From NCBI GenBank assembly GCA_030526265.1, contig JAUNDE010000011.1, positions 1 through 50,007 on the forward strand: a stretch of 50,007 nucleotides of DNA, written 5' to 3'. Below, in pieces: positions 15,535 to 25,195 of this stretch (positions within the stretch are counted from its first letter, which is position 1; the number at the start of each line of letters is the position of its first letter). The notes under the pieces are model-generated. The model saw nothing but the letters and a program-made list of their open reading frames with translations, was not told where the DNA came from and searched no databases. The stretch is from Eubacteriales bacterium. GTDB lineage: Bacteria > Bacillota > Clostridia > Lachnospirales > Lachnospiraceae. The position numbers were made by a program, and so were the translations under genes.

Positions 15535-17741
15535 ATATTACGCATGAAAAACTGGATAAAGTATTTCAATATATCGTTCCGGAAGAACTGAAAGAGCTTT
15601 TGGAAGTCGGCATGGAGGTCGTTGTCCCGTTTGGGCGCGGTAATCATGAGACGAGAGGATATGTGGTTGGATTTTCCGGGAAAGCAGATTATGAAGCTGA
15701 CAGGATGAAAGAAATACTCCGTGTAGAAGAAAAGAGCATTGCGATCGAGTCAAAGCTTGTGAAACTTGCTGCATGGATGAAAGAGTCTTACGGCGGCACG
15801 ATGATACAATCGCTAAAGACTGTGCTTCCGATTAAGAGGAAAGAACAGGAAGCGAAGAAGAGAACGATCAGGTGCATTTTAAGTGAAGAAGAAGGAAAAA
15901 GGAAACTGGAGTATTATCTTGGGAAGAACCAGAAGGCGAGAGCCAGATTACTTGCGGCACTCCTCGACGATGGAGAACTTGATTATGGCCTGGTGACGAA
16001 GAAACTTCACGTAACTGCATCTGTGATCCGTGCGCTGGAAGAACAGGGAGTTCTGAAGGTTGAGTCAGAAAGGATTTTCCGGAATCCGTTTATTGAAAAA
16101 AGTGATAAAAAAAATGATTTTGAATACACAAAAGGACAAAAAGATGCAATTGAGACATTTACAGAGGATTACGACGAGGGGCGTTATCGTACGTATCTTG
16201 TTCACGGAATAACAGGAAGCGGAAAGACAGAGGTCTATATGGAAATGATCGCGCATGTTGTGGCACAGGGGAGGCAGGCGATCGTTCTTATTCCGGAGAT
16301 AGCACTTACCTATCAGACGGTCATGCGGTTCTATCGGAGATTCGGGGAACGGGTATCAATATTGAATTCCAGAATGTCAGCCGGAGAACGTTTTGATCAG
16401 ATGCAGAGAGCAAAAATGGGCGAGATTGATGTGATGATCGGACCGAGATCAGCTCTTTTTACTACATTTCCGGACCTCGGACTGATCGTGATCGATGAAG
16501 AACATGAAGGAACGTACAAAAGTGAGCAGACCCCCCGTTATCATGCGAGAGAGACTGCGGTGAAAAGAGCAGAGCTTGAGCATGCCAGTGTTGTCCTTGG
16601 ATCTGCAACACCGTCTCTGGAGAGTTATTACCGGTGTGAGAAGAAAGAATATGTACTGCTTAAGCTTACAGAGCGCGCCGGAAGTGGAGCAGTGCTTGCG
16701 GATGTTCATATCGCTGATATGAGAGAGGAGCTTGCAAAGGGGAACAGAAGTATTTTCAGTGATCTGTTAAAAGAAAAGATAAGAGAACGACTTGATAAGA
16801 AAGAACAGATCATGTTGTTTATCAACCGCAGAGGGTATGCAGGATTTATTTCCTGCAGATCCTGCGGCTATGTTGTAAAATGTCCGCACTGTGATGTCTC
16901 GATGTCCGTTCATAATAATGGAAAGATGGTCTGTCATTATTGCGGACATGAAGAAAAAGTGATCAGGAAATGTCCAAAGTGCGGATCCTCACATGTCGGC
17001 GGATTTAAGGCGGGAACGCAGCAGATCGAGAGCCTGATCAAAAAGGAATTCCCGACTGCGGGAGTTTTGCGTATGGATATGGATACAACTCGCGCAAAAG
17101 ATGGATATGAGAATATCCTGTCTTCGTTTGCAAATGGGGAGGCAGATATCCTGATCGGCACGCAGATGATCGTGAAGGGACATGATTTCCCGGCGGTGAC
17201 GCTGGTTGGCGTTCTTGCGGCAGATATGTCACTGAATGTAGGTGATTACAGGTCTTCAGAGAGGACTTTTCAGCTTCTGACGCAGGCCGGTGGAAGAGCC
17301 GGAAGAGGAGAACGTCATGGAGAGGCTGTGATCCAGACGTACAGTCCGGATCACTATAGTATCGTAAATGCTTCGAGGCAGGATTATGCGGCATTTTATC
17401 AGGAAGAAATGGCTTTTCGAAAGCTGATGGGCTATCCGCCGGCAGAGCATTTGCTGGCGGTGCTGATGATGGGAAAAGATGAGAAGCATCTTGATATGGC
17501 AGCTGATTATCTGAAAGAATATGTGGACAGATTTTGTGGTGAGAAGCTTCAGGTGATCGGTCCGGCGACGCCGTACGTATCAAAAGTAAGCGACGTTTAT
17601 CGAAAGATTCTCTACCTAAAAAGTGAAGAATATGATATGCTTGTAAAGATCAAAAACTATATGGAGAAATATATTGAGATCAACTCGGGATATAAGACAC
17701 TGAAGATTCAGTTTGATTTTGATCCGATGAGTGTGTTTTGA
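15513..17741 (+). CDS. priA: primosomal replication helicase PriA
   Basis: This 742-residue superfamily 2 helicase restarts collapsed replication forks by loading DnaB with its partners. The N-terminal DNA-binding domain (residues 1 to about 105) begins YADIIIDI. Walker A GITGSGKTEVY lies near 232, the DEEH box near 328, and a zinc-binding region with paired cysteines (CRSC, CPHC, CHYC, CPKC) at about 448-492. QAGGRAGRG marks helicase motif VI. The ATG lies inside the end of murE, implying coupled translation. The length is typical. Confidence 0.96.
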   Translation: MYADIIIDITHEKLDKVFQYIVPEELKELLEVGMEVVVPFGRGNHETRGYVVGFSGKADYEADRMKEILRVEEKSIAIESKLVKLAAWMKESYGGTMIQSLKTVLPIKRKEQEAKKRTIRCILSEEEGKRKLEYYLGKNQKARARLLAALLDDGELDYGLVTKKLHVTASVIRALEEQGVLKVESERIFRNPFIEKSDKKNDFEYTKGQKDAIETFTEDYDEGRYRTYLVHGITGSGKTEVYMEMIAHVVAQGRQAIVLIPEIALTYQTVMRFYRRFGERVSILNSRMSAGERFDQMQRAKMGEIDVMIGPRSALFTTFPDLGLIVIDEEHEGTYKSEQTPRYHARETAVKRAELEHASVVLGSATPSLESYYRCEKKEYVLLKLTERAGSGAVLADVHIADMREELAKGNRSIFSDLLKEKIRERLDKKEQIMLFINRRGYAGFISCRSCGYVVKCPHCDVSMSVHNNGKMVCHYCGHEEKVIRKCPKCGSSHVGGFKAGTQQIESLIKKEFPTAGVLRMDMDTTRAKDGYENILSSFANGEADILIGTQMIVKGHDFPAVTLVGVLAADMSLNVGDYRSSERTFQLLTQAGGRAGRGERHGEAVIQTYSPDHYSIVNASRQDYAAFYQEEMAFRKLMGYPPAEHLLAVLMMGKDEKHLDMAADYLKEYVDRFCGEKLQVIGPATPYVSKVSDVYRKILYLKSEEYDMLVKIKNYMEKYIEINSGYKTLKIQFDFDPMSVF

Positions 17742-17765
17742 TCTGAATGAACAGAAAAGAAAGCT

Positions 17766-17781
17766 GTCAGCTTAAGCTGAC
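17766..17781. repeat. 16-bp perfect palindrome upstream of def
   Basis: GTCAGCTTAAGCTGAC is its own reverse complement. It sits in the 107-base gap between priA and def, about 70 bases before the def ATG. It could be an operator or a small hairpin. No T-tract follows, so it is not a terminator. Confidence 0.6.
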
Positions 17782-17848
17782 CGGAACCGCGCCAGGTCTC
17801 ACGTGCGTTCGATTTGAACAGACTGATATAGAAAAGAGGAGATAAAAA

Positions 17849-18322
17849 ATGGCACTGAGAGAGATAAGAGTAATGGGAGATGGAGTTCTCGAAAAGAAAT
17901 GTAAAGAAGTAACAAAGATGACTCTTCGCACAAAAATTCTGATCGAAGATATGCTTGATACGATGTATGAAGCACAGGGGGTTGGCCTTGCAGCGCCTCA
18001 GGTCGGAATATTGAAGAGGATCGTTGTGATCGATATCGGAGAGGGGCCAATTGTTCTGATCAATCCTGAGATACTTGAGACTGCAGGAGAACAGACCGGC
18101 GATGAAGGCTGTCTGAGTGTACCTGGAAAAGCAGGTACGGTAACCCGTCCGAATTATGTGAAAGTAAAAGCGCTGAATGAAGATATGGAAGAAGTAATCT
18201 ACGAGGGAGAAGAACTTCTTGCACGTGCATTCTGTCATGAGATCGACCATCTGGACGGACATCTTTATGTGGAACTGGCAGAAGATGGAATTCATGACGT
18301 ACACTATGAGGAGGAAGAATAA
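17849..18322 (+). CDS. def: peptide deformylase
   Basis: This 157-residue metalloenzyme removes the formyl group from nascent proteins at the ribosome. All three motifs are present: [18 protein letters not shown] (metal-ligand Cys) and HEIDHLDG (two metal-ligand His and the catalytic Glu). The start follows AGAGGAG. The stop codon abuts the ATG of fmt, so the two formyl-cycle genes are translationally linked. It is the first gene of the long housekeeping cluster that continues to thiN. Confidence 0.97.
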   Translation: MALREIRVMGDGVLEKKCKEVTKMTLRTKILIEDMLDTMYEAQGVGLAAPQVGILKRIVVIDIGEGPIVLINPEILETAGEQTGDEGCLSVPGKAGTVTRPNYVKVKALNEDMEEVIYEGEELLARAFCHEIDHLDGHLYVELAEDGIHDVHYEEEE

Positions 18323-19252
18323 ATGAGAATCATCTTTATGGGAACACCGGATTTCTCGGTGGGAACATTAGAAGCGCTGATCGAAGCGGGTCATGAAGTA
18401 GTACTTGCGGTAACACAGCCTGACAAACAGAAAGGACGTGGAAAGGCAATGCAGTTTCCGCCGGTAAAGGAATGCGCACTGGCTCACGGGATTCCTGTGT
18501 TCCAGCCAAAACGAGTGCGTGAACCTGAGTGTATTGAGGAACTTCGCAAATACAATGCGGATGTCATGGTTGTCATTGCATTCGGTCAGATACTTCCAAA
18601 AGAAATTCTGGAAATGCCAAAATATGGCTGCGTGAATGTCCATGCATCACTTCTTCCGAAATACCGCGGTGCCGCACCGATTCAGTGGGCTGTTATTGAC
18701 GGCGAGAAAGTGAGCGGTGTCACGACAATGCAGATGGATGAAGGGCTTGACACCGGTGATATGATCCTTAAGACAGAGATCGTGCTGGATGAGAAAGAAA
18801 CAGGTGGAAGTCTTCATGACAAACTGGCAGATGCAGGGGCAAAGCTCTGCGTGGAGACACTGAAAGCGATCGAAGAAGGAACTGCAACGTTTACAAAGCA
18901 GGGAGACAGCCCGACAGCATATGCGAAAATGCTGGACAAGAAGCTTGGTCAGATTGACTGGAACAGATCAGCTGCTGAGATTGAACGTTTGATCCGCGGA
19001 TTGAATCCATGGCCAAGTGCATATACGAACTGGAATGATAAAGTGATGAAAATATGGGAAGCTGAGGTGGAAGAGGAATCTTCAGATGCACCTGTCGGAA
19101 CAGTAGTGAGAGTGACGAAAGAAGCATTTTATGTTCAGACAGGAGAGGGGCAGCTGAAAGTTCTGGCTCTTCAGATACCTGGTAAGAAACGTATGGAAGC
19201 AGATGCATTTCTGCGTGGTTATCAGGTTGAAGAAGGAACATTATTAAATTAA
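18323..19252 (+). CDS. fmt: methionyl-tRNA formyltransferase
   Basis: This 309-residue enzyme transfers formyl from 10-formyl-THF to initiator Met-tRNA. The N-terminal transferase domain starts RIIFMGTPDFSV and contains the folate-site signature VHASLLPKYRGAAPIQWA (catalytic Asn/His/Asp region). The C-terminal OB-like domain follows NPWPSAYT. It is paired directly with def, which removes the group it adds. Length and order are normal for Firmicutes. Confidence 0.97.
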   Translation: MRIIFMGTPDFSVGTLEALIEAGHEVVLAVTQPDKQKGRGKAMQFPPVKECALAHGIPVFQPKRVREPECIEELRKYNADVMVVIAFGQILPKEILEMPKYGCVNVHASLLPKYRGAAPIQWAVIDGEKVSGVTTMQMDEGLDTGDMILKTEIVLDEKETGGSLHDKLADAGAKLCVETLKAIEEGTATFTKQGDSPTAYAKMLDKKLGQIDWNRSAAEIERLIRGLNPWPSAYTNWNDKVMKIWEAEVEEESSDAPVGTVVRVTKEAFYVQTGEGQLKVLALQIPGKKRMEADAFLRGYQVEEGTLLN

Positions 19253-19265
19253 GGAGGTCTTTGAT

Positions 19266-19985
19266 ATGTTTGGTGGATATTATTATGGGTTCGGACTTGA
19301 TCCGACATATATACTTGTACTGATCGGTGTGATGATCTGTCTTTTGGCTTCATCGAAGATGAATGCAACATTTAACAGATATTCCAGAGTCAGGAGCAGA
19401 AATGGTATTACAGGAAGAGACGCTGCAGAGCGGATTCTCCACAATGCAGGAATCTATGATGTGAGTGTGGAACATGTCCGTGGTAATCTTACCGATCATT
19501 ATGATCCGAGAAACAAAGTGCTCAGACTGTCAGATGCGACATATCAGTCGACTTCGATCGCGGCTGTCGGTGTCGCAGCACATGAATGTGGACATGCGAT
19601 CCAGCATGCATATGGATATGCACCGCTTTCTATCAGAAGTGCACTTGTTCCTGTTGCGAACTTTGGAAGTACACTTGCCTGGCCGCTGATCCTGATCGGT
19701 CTGTTTATGAACAGTGAGATGTCAATCGTATTGTTAAATGCCGGAATACTTATGTTCTCTCTCGCAGTTCTTTTCCAGATTGTGACACTTCCGGTAGAAT
19801 TTAATGCATCGGGCAGAGCGTTAAAGCTTCTTGGGGACAATGGTATGCTGTATGAGGAAGAAGTAAGAGATGTGCGAAAAGTGCTCAGCGCAGCAGCACT
19901 TACGTATGTTGCCAGCGCAGCCTCTGCAATTTTGCAGCTGCTTCGAATTCTGATTCTTACAGGCAATCGCAGAAACAGAAATTAG
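19266..19985 (+). CDS. membrane zinc metallopeptidase (YugP type)
   Basis: This 239-residue membrane protein carries the zinc motif HECGH (an HExxH form) in VAAHECGHAIQHAYGY and at least four hydrophobic spans. It matches the Zn_peptidase_2 / YugP family. Natural substrates are not known; a role in membrane protein turnover is only a guess. The start follows AAGGAGG 14 bases after fmt, and it is embedded in the def-fmt-rsmB operon as in many Clostridia. Confidence 0.92.
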   Translation: MFGGYYYGFGLDPTYILVLIGVMICLLASSKMNATFNRYSRVRSRNGITGRDAAERILHNAGIYDVSVEHVRGNLTDHYDPRNKVLRLSDATYQSTSIAAVGVAAHECGHAIQHAYGYAPLSIRSALVPVANFGSTLAWPLILIGLFMNSEMSIVLLNAGILMFSLAVLFQIVTLPVEFNASGRALKLLGDNGMLYEEEVRDVRKVLSAAALTYVASAASAILQLLRILILTGNRRNRN

Positions 19986-20003
19986 TCGTATCGGAGCTGC
20001 ATT

Positions 20004-21308
20004 ATGGGGAATACAGTAAATGAAAGAGAGCTTGTGATGGAGGTGCTGCTGGCTGTTACGAGAGACGGCCAGTACAGCCATCTTGCGCTTGGAAGCATGC
20101 TTGAGAAATATCAGTATCTGAGCAAAAATGAGCGCGCTTTTATCACAAGAGTTTCAGAGGGAACGCTGGAACATATGATAGAGATTGACTATATCATCAA
20201 TCAGTTCTCGAAAGTGAAAGTTAATAAAATGAAGCCTGTCATACGGGCGATTGTCAGGAGCGCAGTTTATCAGTTGAAGTATATGGACAGCGTTCCTGAT
20301 TCTGCTGTCTGCAATGAGGCGGTTAAACTGGCAGGTAAGCGTGGATTTTCCGGTCTCAGGGGATTTGTAAACGGGCTTCTCAGAAACATCAGCAGAAATA
20401 TGGATGAAGTGAAATATCCGGATCCGTCAGATAAGATCCGCTGGCTTTCTGTTACATACTCGATGCCGGAATGGATCGTGAAACAGCTGCTTTCTGATTA
20501 TCCGGAGGAGACTGTCGCGGCTATACTTGAGGATTTTCAGAAAGAAAAGCCGACATCCGTCAGATGCAACTTAAGTAAGATCAGCCGGGAGGACCTGAAA
20601 AAAGCATTGGAAGAAGAGAGTGTCACAGTGAAGCTTCACCCGACACTTGACTGTGCGATGTATTTGTCTGATTATGATTATCTCGGAGCACTTGAGTGCT
20701 TCGAAAAAGGTTACTTTCAGGTTCAGGATGTGAGCTCGATGGAAGTAGCCGTGTGGGCAGCTCCAAATGAAGGGGATTATATTATCGATGTGTGCGCTGC
20801 TCCCGGAGGGAAATCGCTCCATCTTGCAGATATGCTTCGGGGGACCGGCCATGTGGAAGCAAGAGATCTGACAGAATACAAAGTAAATTTGATTCTTGAC
20901 AATATTGAACGGAGCGGCCTGAATAATATTGATGCAGTTTGTATGGACGCGACTGTTCCTGATGAGACGTCCATCGATAAGGCGGACATTGTGATTGCAG
21001 ATATTCCCTGTTCTGGGCTCGGTGTACTTGGGAAAAAGACAGACCTGAAGTACAAGATGACAGAACAGATGCAGCAGGATCTCGTGAAGCTTCAGAGAGA
21101 AATATTATCGGTTGTTCATCGGTATGTGAAGCCGGGAGGAAAGCTTCTGTACAGTACATGTACCATCCACAGAGCAGAAAATGAAGAGAATGCAAAGTGG
21201 TTTGAAGCGCAGTATCCGGAATTTGAAAAAGTTCGTGAAAGGCAGTTTATCCCGGGTGTGGATGAGAGCGATGGATTTTACATTGCGGAATTCAGACGAA
21301 ATGTATAA
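20004..21308 (+). CDS. rsmB: 16S rRNA m5C967 methyltransferase RsmB
   Basis: This 434-residue protein has an N-terminal NusB-like RNA-binding domain (about residues 1-130) and a C-terminal SAM-dependent methyltransferase. The catalytic part shows DVCAAPGGKSLHLA for SAM binding, the acidic DIPCSGLG with one catalytic cysteine, and YSTCTIHRAENEEN with the other. It methylates C967 in helix 31 of 16S rRNA. It starts 18 bases after the peptidase gene in the same operon. Confidence 0.95.
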   Translation: MGNTVNERELVMEVLLAVTRDGQYSHLALGSMLEKYQYLSKNERAFITRVSEGTLEHMIEIDYIINQFSKVKVNKMKPVIRAIVRSAVYQLKYMDSVPDSAVCNEAVKLAGKRGFSGLRGFVNGLLRNISRNMDEVKYPDPSDKIRWLSVTYSMPEWIVKQLLSDYPEETVAAILEDFQKEKPTSVRCNLSKISREDLKKALEEESVTVKLHPTLDCAMYLSDYDYLGALECFEKGYFQVQDVSSMEVAVWAAPNEGDYIIDVCAAPGGKSLHLADMLRGTGHVEARDLTEYKVNLILDNIERSGLNNIDAVCMDATVPDETSIDKADIVIADIPCSGLGVLGKKTDLKYKMTEQMQQDLVKLQREILSVVHRYVKPGGKLLYSTCTIHRAENEENAKWFEAQYPEFEKVRERQFIPGVDESDGFYIAEFRRNV

Positions 21309-21374
21309 ATTATTATTAATCTCATAGAAAGGAAAAAGGATCATTATACAGTATGATCCGGATGTGAGTGGTCA

Positions 21375-22421
21375 ATGAGAAAAAAGGATATTTGTTCCTG
21401 CACATATAAAGAACTTCAGATGGAGATGCAGGAGATCGGAGAGAAACCGTTCCGTGCAAAACAGATCTACGAATGGCTGCATGTAAAGCTTGCGGGTGAA
21501 TTTGATGAGATGACAAATCTGTCAAAAGCGCTCAGGCAGAAATTAGAGGAGCAGTATGAGATCCGCAAAGTGTCGATGATTGACAGACAGATTTCCAAAA
21601 TGGATCCGACTGAAAAGTTTTTGTTCGAGTTATATGATGGGAACATGGTAGAAAGTGTGCTTATGAAGTACAATTACGGCAATTCTGTCTGTATCTCATC
21701 ACAGGTTGGATGCAGAATGGGATGCAGGTTCTGTGCGTCGACGATCGGAGGAAAACTCCGTGATCTGACACCGTCTGAGATGCTCGGTCAGATTTACCAG
21801 ATTCAGAAAATCTGTGGAGAAAGAATTTCAAATATCGTCGTGATGGGAACGGGAGAACCGTTAGATAATTATGACAATTTTTTGAAGTTTGTACATATGA
21901 TCAGTGATGAACATGGACTGCATATCAGTCAGAGAAACATTACAGCTTCGACATGCGGCATTGTACCGAATATGAAGCGGCTTGCCGAAGAAGGTCTGCA
22001 GATAACGCTGGCTCTGTCACTTCATGGATCGAGTCAGCAGAAAAGACAGGAACTTATGCCGATCGCGAAGAAGTATGAACTGTCAGAAGTACTTGAAGCA
22101 TGTGATTATTATTTTGAGAAGACCGGACGAAGAATTACGTTTGAATACAGTCTTGTCCAGGGAGTGAATGATACGCAGGAAGATTTGAAGGGACTTGTTG
22201 ATATTATGAAGAACCGGAACTGTCATATGAATCTGATTCCGGTTAACCCGATCAAGGAAAGAAACTTCCGGAAACCAAGCCGTAAAAATGCTTTGGAATT
22301 CAAAAATAAACTTGAACATAACGGAATAAATGTTACAATAAGAAGGGAAAGAGGCTCTGATATTGACGGGGCTTGCGGACAATTAAGACGACGTCATATA
22401 GAATCCCAAGAGGAGAATTAG
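21375..22421 (+). CDS. rlmN: dual-specificity 23S rRNA/tRNA adenine C2-methyltransferase RlmN
   Basis: This 348-residue radical SAM enzyme makes m2A2503 in 23S rRNA and m2A37 in some tRNAs. The radical SAM cluster motif CRMGCRFC (Cx3Cx2C) and GTGEPLDNYDN are present. The C-terminal GACGQL region supplies the second catalytic cysteine. A 7-bp hairpin (GGATCAT/ATGATCC) lies just before it, without a T-tract. The ribosome binding site is weak. The stop codon abuts the phosphatase ATG. Confidence 0.96.
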   Translation: MRKKDICSCTYKELQMEMQEIGEKPFRAKQIYEWLHVKLAGEFDEMTNLSKALRQKLEEQYEIRKVSMIDRQISKMDPTEKFLFELYDGNMVESVLMKYNYGNSVCISSQVGCRMGCRFCASTIGGKLRDLTPSEMLGQIYQIQKICGERISNIVVMGTGEPLDNYDNFLKFVHMISDEHGLHISQRNITASTCGIVPNMKRLAEEGLQITLALSLHGSSQQKRQELMPIAKKYELSEVLEACDYYFEKTGRRITFEYSLVQGVNDTQEDLKGLVDIMKNRNCHMNLIPVNPIKERNFRKPSRKNALEFKNKLEHNGINVTIRRERGSDIDGACGQLRRRHIESQEEN

Positions 22422-23165
22422 ATGAAATATTATGCAATGACAGATGTCGGAAGACGACGTGAAGTGAATCAGGATTATGTATATGCGACTGACAAACCGG
22501 TTGGTCCATTTCCAAACTTGCTTGTGGTTGCCGATGGAATGGGCGGACACAAAGCAGGTGATTTTGCGTCTAAATTTACCGTTCAGGTAGTCATCAGAGA
22601 ACTTGAAAAAAGTAAGATCGACAGACCGGAAGCGATTCTGAAAAAGGTGGTTCAGACTGCGAATAAGGAGCTGATCCATGCTGCAAGCAAAGACTTAAAG
22701 CTTGAAGGAATGGGAACAACGCTTGTAGTCGCTACGGTAGTTGCAAATACATTATATTTCGCAAATATTGGGGACAGTCGTTTGTATCTGATAGATGATA
22801 ACATCAGACAGTTATCAAAAGACCATTCTCTTGTGGAAGAGATGGTAAGGCTCGGTGGGATCAAAGCAGAAGATGCAAGAAACCACCCGGACAAGAATAT
22901 TATTACTCGAGCTATGGGTGTCAAATCCAAGGTCGAGGCTGATTACTATGAATTCCGTCTCAAACGGGGAGATAAGATTTTGATGTGTACGGATGGGCTT
23001 AGTAATATGGTGGAAGATGAAGATATGTTTGGACTGATTAAGGGGTCAAGGGATGTTGTAGAAGCAGTGCAGATGTTGATCGACAGAGCCAACAGCAATG
23101 GAGGAAGAGATAACATCGGAGTTGTGCTTGCAGAACCAATTGTCAGTGAGGAGAGTGTGTGGTGA
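22422..23165 (+). CDS. stp: PP2C-type Ser/Thr phosphatase (Stp/PrpC)
   Basis: This 247-residue metal-dependent phosphatase has the full set of PP2C motifs: RREVNQD near the start, VADGMGGHKAG (metal-binding Asp-Gly), IGDSRLYL, CTDGLSNM and GGRDNIGVV. It reverses phosphorylation by the PASTA kinase encoded next, and the two reading frames overlap by 7 bases, which is the classic arrangement. It starts directly after rlmN. No membrane segment is visible, so it should be cytoplasmic. Confidence 0.95.
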   Translation: MKYYAMTDVGRRREVNQDYVYATDKPVGPFPNLLVVADGMGGHKAGDFASKFTVQVVIRELEKSKIDRPEAILKKVVQTANKELIHAASKDLKLEGMGTTLVVATVVANTLYFANIGDSRLYLIDDNIRQLSKDHSLVEEMVRLGGIKAEDARNHPDKNIITRAMGVKSKVEADYYEFRLKRGDKILMCTDGLSNMVEDEDMFGLIKGSRDVVEAVQMLIDRANSNGGRDNIGVVLAEPIVSEESVW

Positions 23166-25192
23166 AAGACGGCATTTACTTAGGAAAGAGATATGAAGTA
23201 TTAAGTAAGATCGGTGCCGGCGGAATGGCAGATGTATATAAAGGAAAAGATCATATGCTGAACCGCTATGTGGCGATCAAAGTATTAAAAAGAGAATTCC
23301 GCGAAGATTCAGGCTTCGTTAAAAAGTTTAAATCAGAAGCTCAGGCGGCAGCAGGTCTTATGCATCCGAACATTGTAAATGTATATGATGTTGGTGAGGA
23401 TCGTGGTCTTTACTATATGGTTATGGAGCTTGTAGAAGGAATTACGCTGAAAGATTATATTGACAAAAAGGGACGTCTGTCTGCAAAAGAAGTGATCAGC
23501 ATTGCAATTCAGATGTGCAATGGTATTGAGGCGGCTCATGGAAGACAGATTGTTCACAGAGATATCAAACCGCATAATGTGATCATTTCCAGGGAAGGAA
23601 AAGTAAAAGTAACAGACTTTGGAATAGCAAAGGCTACGACTTCTGCTACAGTCAGCACGTCTGCGATGGGCTCTGTGCATTACACATCGCCTGAGCAGGC
23701 AAGAGGAGGATATGTCGATACAAAGAGTGATATTTACTCGATCGGTATCACGCTGTATGAGATGGTTACCGGGAAAGTGCCTTTCAATGGAGAGTCTGCA
23801 GTGGAAGTCGCTGTCAAACATCTGCAGGAAGAGATTGTTCCGCCTTCAGAGATTGTCCCGGATATTCCGTACAGTCTGGAACAGATCATCCTGAAATGTA
23901 CGCAGAAGATATCAGAACGCAGATATGGCAATATCGCAGAACTAATCCAGGATCTGAAGCGCGCGCTGATCGATCCGGATGGAGATTTCGTTCGAATTGC
24001 ATATAATAATGCAGATACGGTGATCTTATCGGAAGATGATCTTGGAGATATCCGTGATTCATATTCGAAGAAGAAGAAAGAACGTTATGACGATGACGGA
24101 TATGAAGATGAGTATGAGGATGAGTACGAAGATGGGTATGACGAAGAATACGAAGAAGATTATGACGACGACGATTATGATGACAAGAGAGAACATGAAG
24201 AGGAAGTAAACCCTCGTATGAATAAGATCATGAAGATCATGACCATCGTGGTCGCAGTGCTTGTTCTTTTGGTACTTGGTGTTGTTGTCGGAAAAGCAAC
24301 CGGACTTCTGAAATTTGGTCAGGGCATCACAGCGGTTGATTCAGAAGGCAGAGTCAAGGTTCCTGCTCTTGTTGGAAGAACAGAAGGCGAAGCGAAGTCG
24401 ATTTTGGAGGAAGCTGGTTTTCGCTGTGTTGTTGCGGAACGCCGTTCATCGAAAAAGTATAAAGAAGGACTTGTTATCGAACAGAATCCGGTTGAAGGAA
24501 AGAAGCTAAAGAAGGGTTCTGATGTGGAGATTGTTGTGAGTTCAGGAATTGATAAAGAAGAAATACCAGTTCCGGATGTAGAGGGAAGAGACGAAGAAGA
24601 AGCGCAGAAAATCCTGGAAGATGCCGGCTTTAAGAATATCACATCTGAGGCTGTGTACAGTGAAGAAGAACAGGGTGTTGTTATTGGAACTGATCCGACT
24701 GCGGGAACTAAAGTTGACAAAAATACAACGATCAAGATGAAAGTAAGCAAGGGATCAGAAAAAATTCCTGTGCCAAATGTTGTCGGCAAATCAGAAAATG
24801 ATGCAAAGAGTGAGATCACAGATGCGGGGCTCACCATTTCTACAGTAGAGACGGAATACAGTGAAAGTTACGAGACCGGACTGGTGATCAGACAGGATCC
24901 GGCCGGAGGAAAAGTGGAAAAGGGCAGCAGCGTAAGTCTCGTTGTAAGTCTCGGAAAGAAACCGGAAGAGAAACCGAAGGTGCCAAGCATCGTCGGAGCC
25001 AGTGAGAGCAGTGCGAAGCAGATGATTATCAATGCCGGTCTGACGGTTTCTGATACGACGTATATTTCTAGTGATACAGTTCCGGCGGGATGTGTCATCA
25101 GCTGTAGTCCGGGTGTCGGAACAGAACTGTCAAAAGGTGCATCTGTCAGCATCGTGATCAGTACCGGTGCAGCGCCTGAGGAGCAGCAGTAG
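23159..25192 (+). CDS. PASTA-domain Ser/Thr kinase (PknB/Stk1/PrkC)
   Basis: This 677-residue membrane kinase senses cell-wall material. The cytoplasmic kinase domain (residues about 8-270) has GAGGMADVYKG, VAIKVLK, VHRDIKPHN and DFGIAK. An unusual Asp/Glu/Tyr-rich linker of about 40 residues (about 310-349) precedes a single membrane span (about 360-380). Four PASTA repeats lie outside, each with P(D/N/S/A)(V/L/I)xG and NAG/EAG-type helices. PASTA domains bind peptidoglycan stem fragments. The start is GTG 23159, with GTG 23162 as an alternative; both lie within the phosphatase gene. Confidence 0.95.
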   Translation: MVKDGIYLGKRYEVLSKIGAGGMADVYKGKDHMLNRYVAIKVLKREFREDSGFVKKFKSEAQAAAGLMHPNIVNVYDVGEDRGLYYMVMELVEGITLKDYIDKKGRLSAKEVISIAIQMCNGIEAAHGRQIVHRDIKPHNVIISREGKVKVTDFGIAKATTSATVSTSAMGSVHYTSPEQARGGYVDTKSDIYSIGITLYEMVTGKVPFNGESAVEVAVKHLQEEIVPPSEIVPDIPYSLEQIILKCTQKISERRYGNIAELIQDLKRALIDPDGDFVRIAYNNADTVILSEDDLGDIRDSYSKKKKERYDDDGYEDEYEDEYEDGYDEEYEEDYDDDDYDDKREHEEEVNPRMNKIMKIMTIVVAVLVLLVLGVVVGKATGLLKFGQGITAVDSEGRVKVPALVGRTEGEAKSILEEAGFRCVVAERRSSKKYKEGLVIEQNPVEGKKLKKGSDVEIVVSSGIDKEEIPVPDVEGRDEEEAQKILEDAGFKNITSEAVYSEEEQGVVIGTDPTAGTKVDKNTTIKMKVSKGSEKIPVPNVVGKSENDAKSEITDAGLTISTVETEYSESYETGLVIRQDPAGGKVEKGSSVSLVVSLGKKPEEKPKVPSIVGASESSAKQMIINAGLTVSDTTYISSDTVPAGCVISCSPGVGTELSKGASVSIVISTGAAPEEQQ

Positions 25193-25195
25193 CAT

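Noticed and set aside
24100-24190. Short direct repeats that might suggest a CRISPR or VNTR array
   Set aside because: They are in frame and encode the acidic linker of the kinase; there are no regular spacers.
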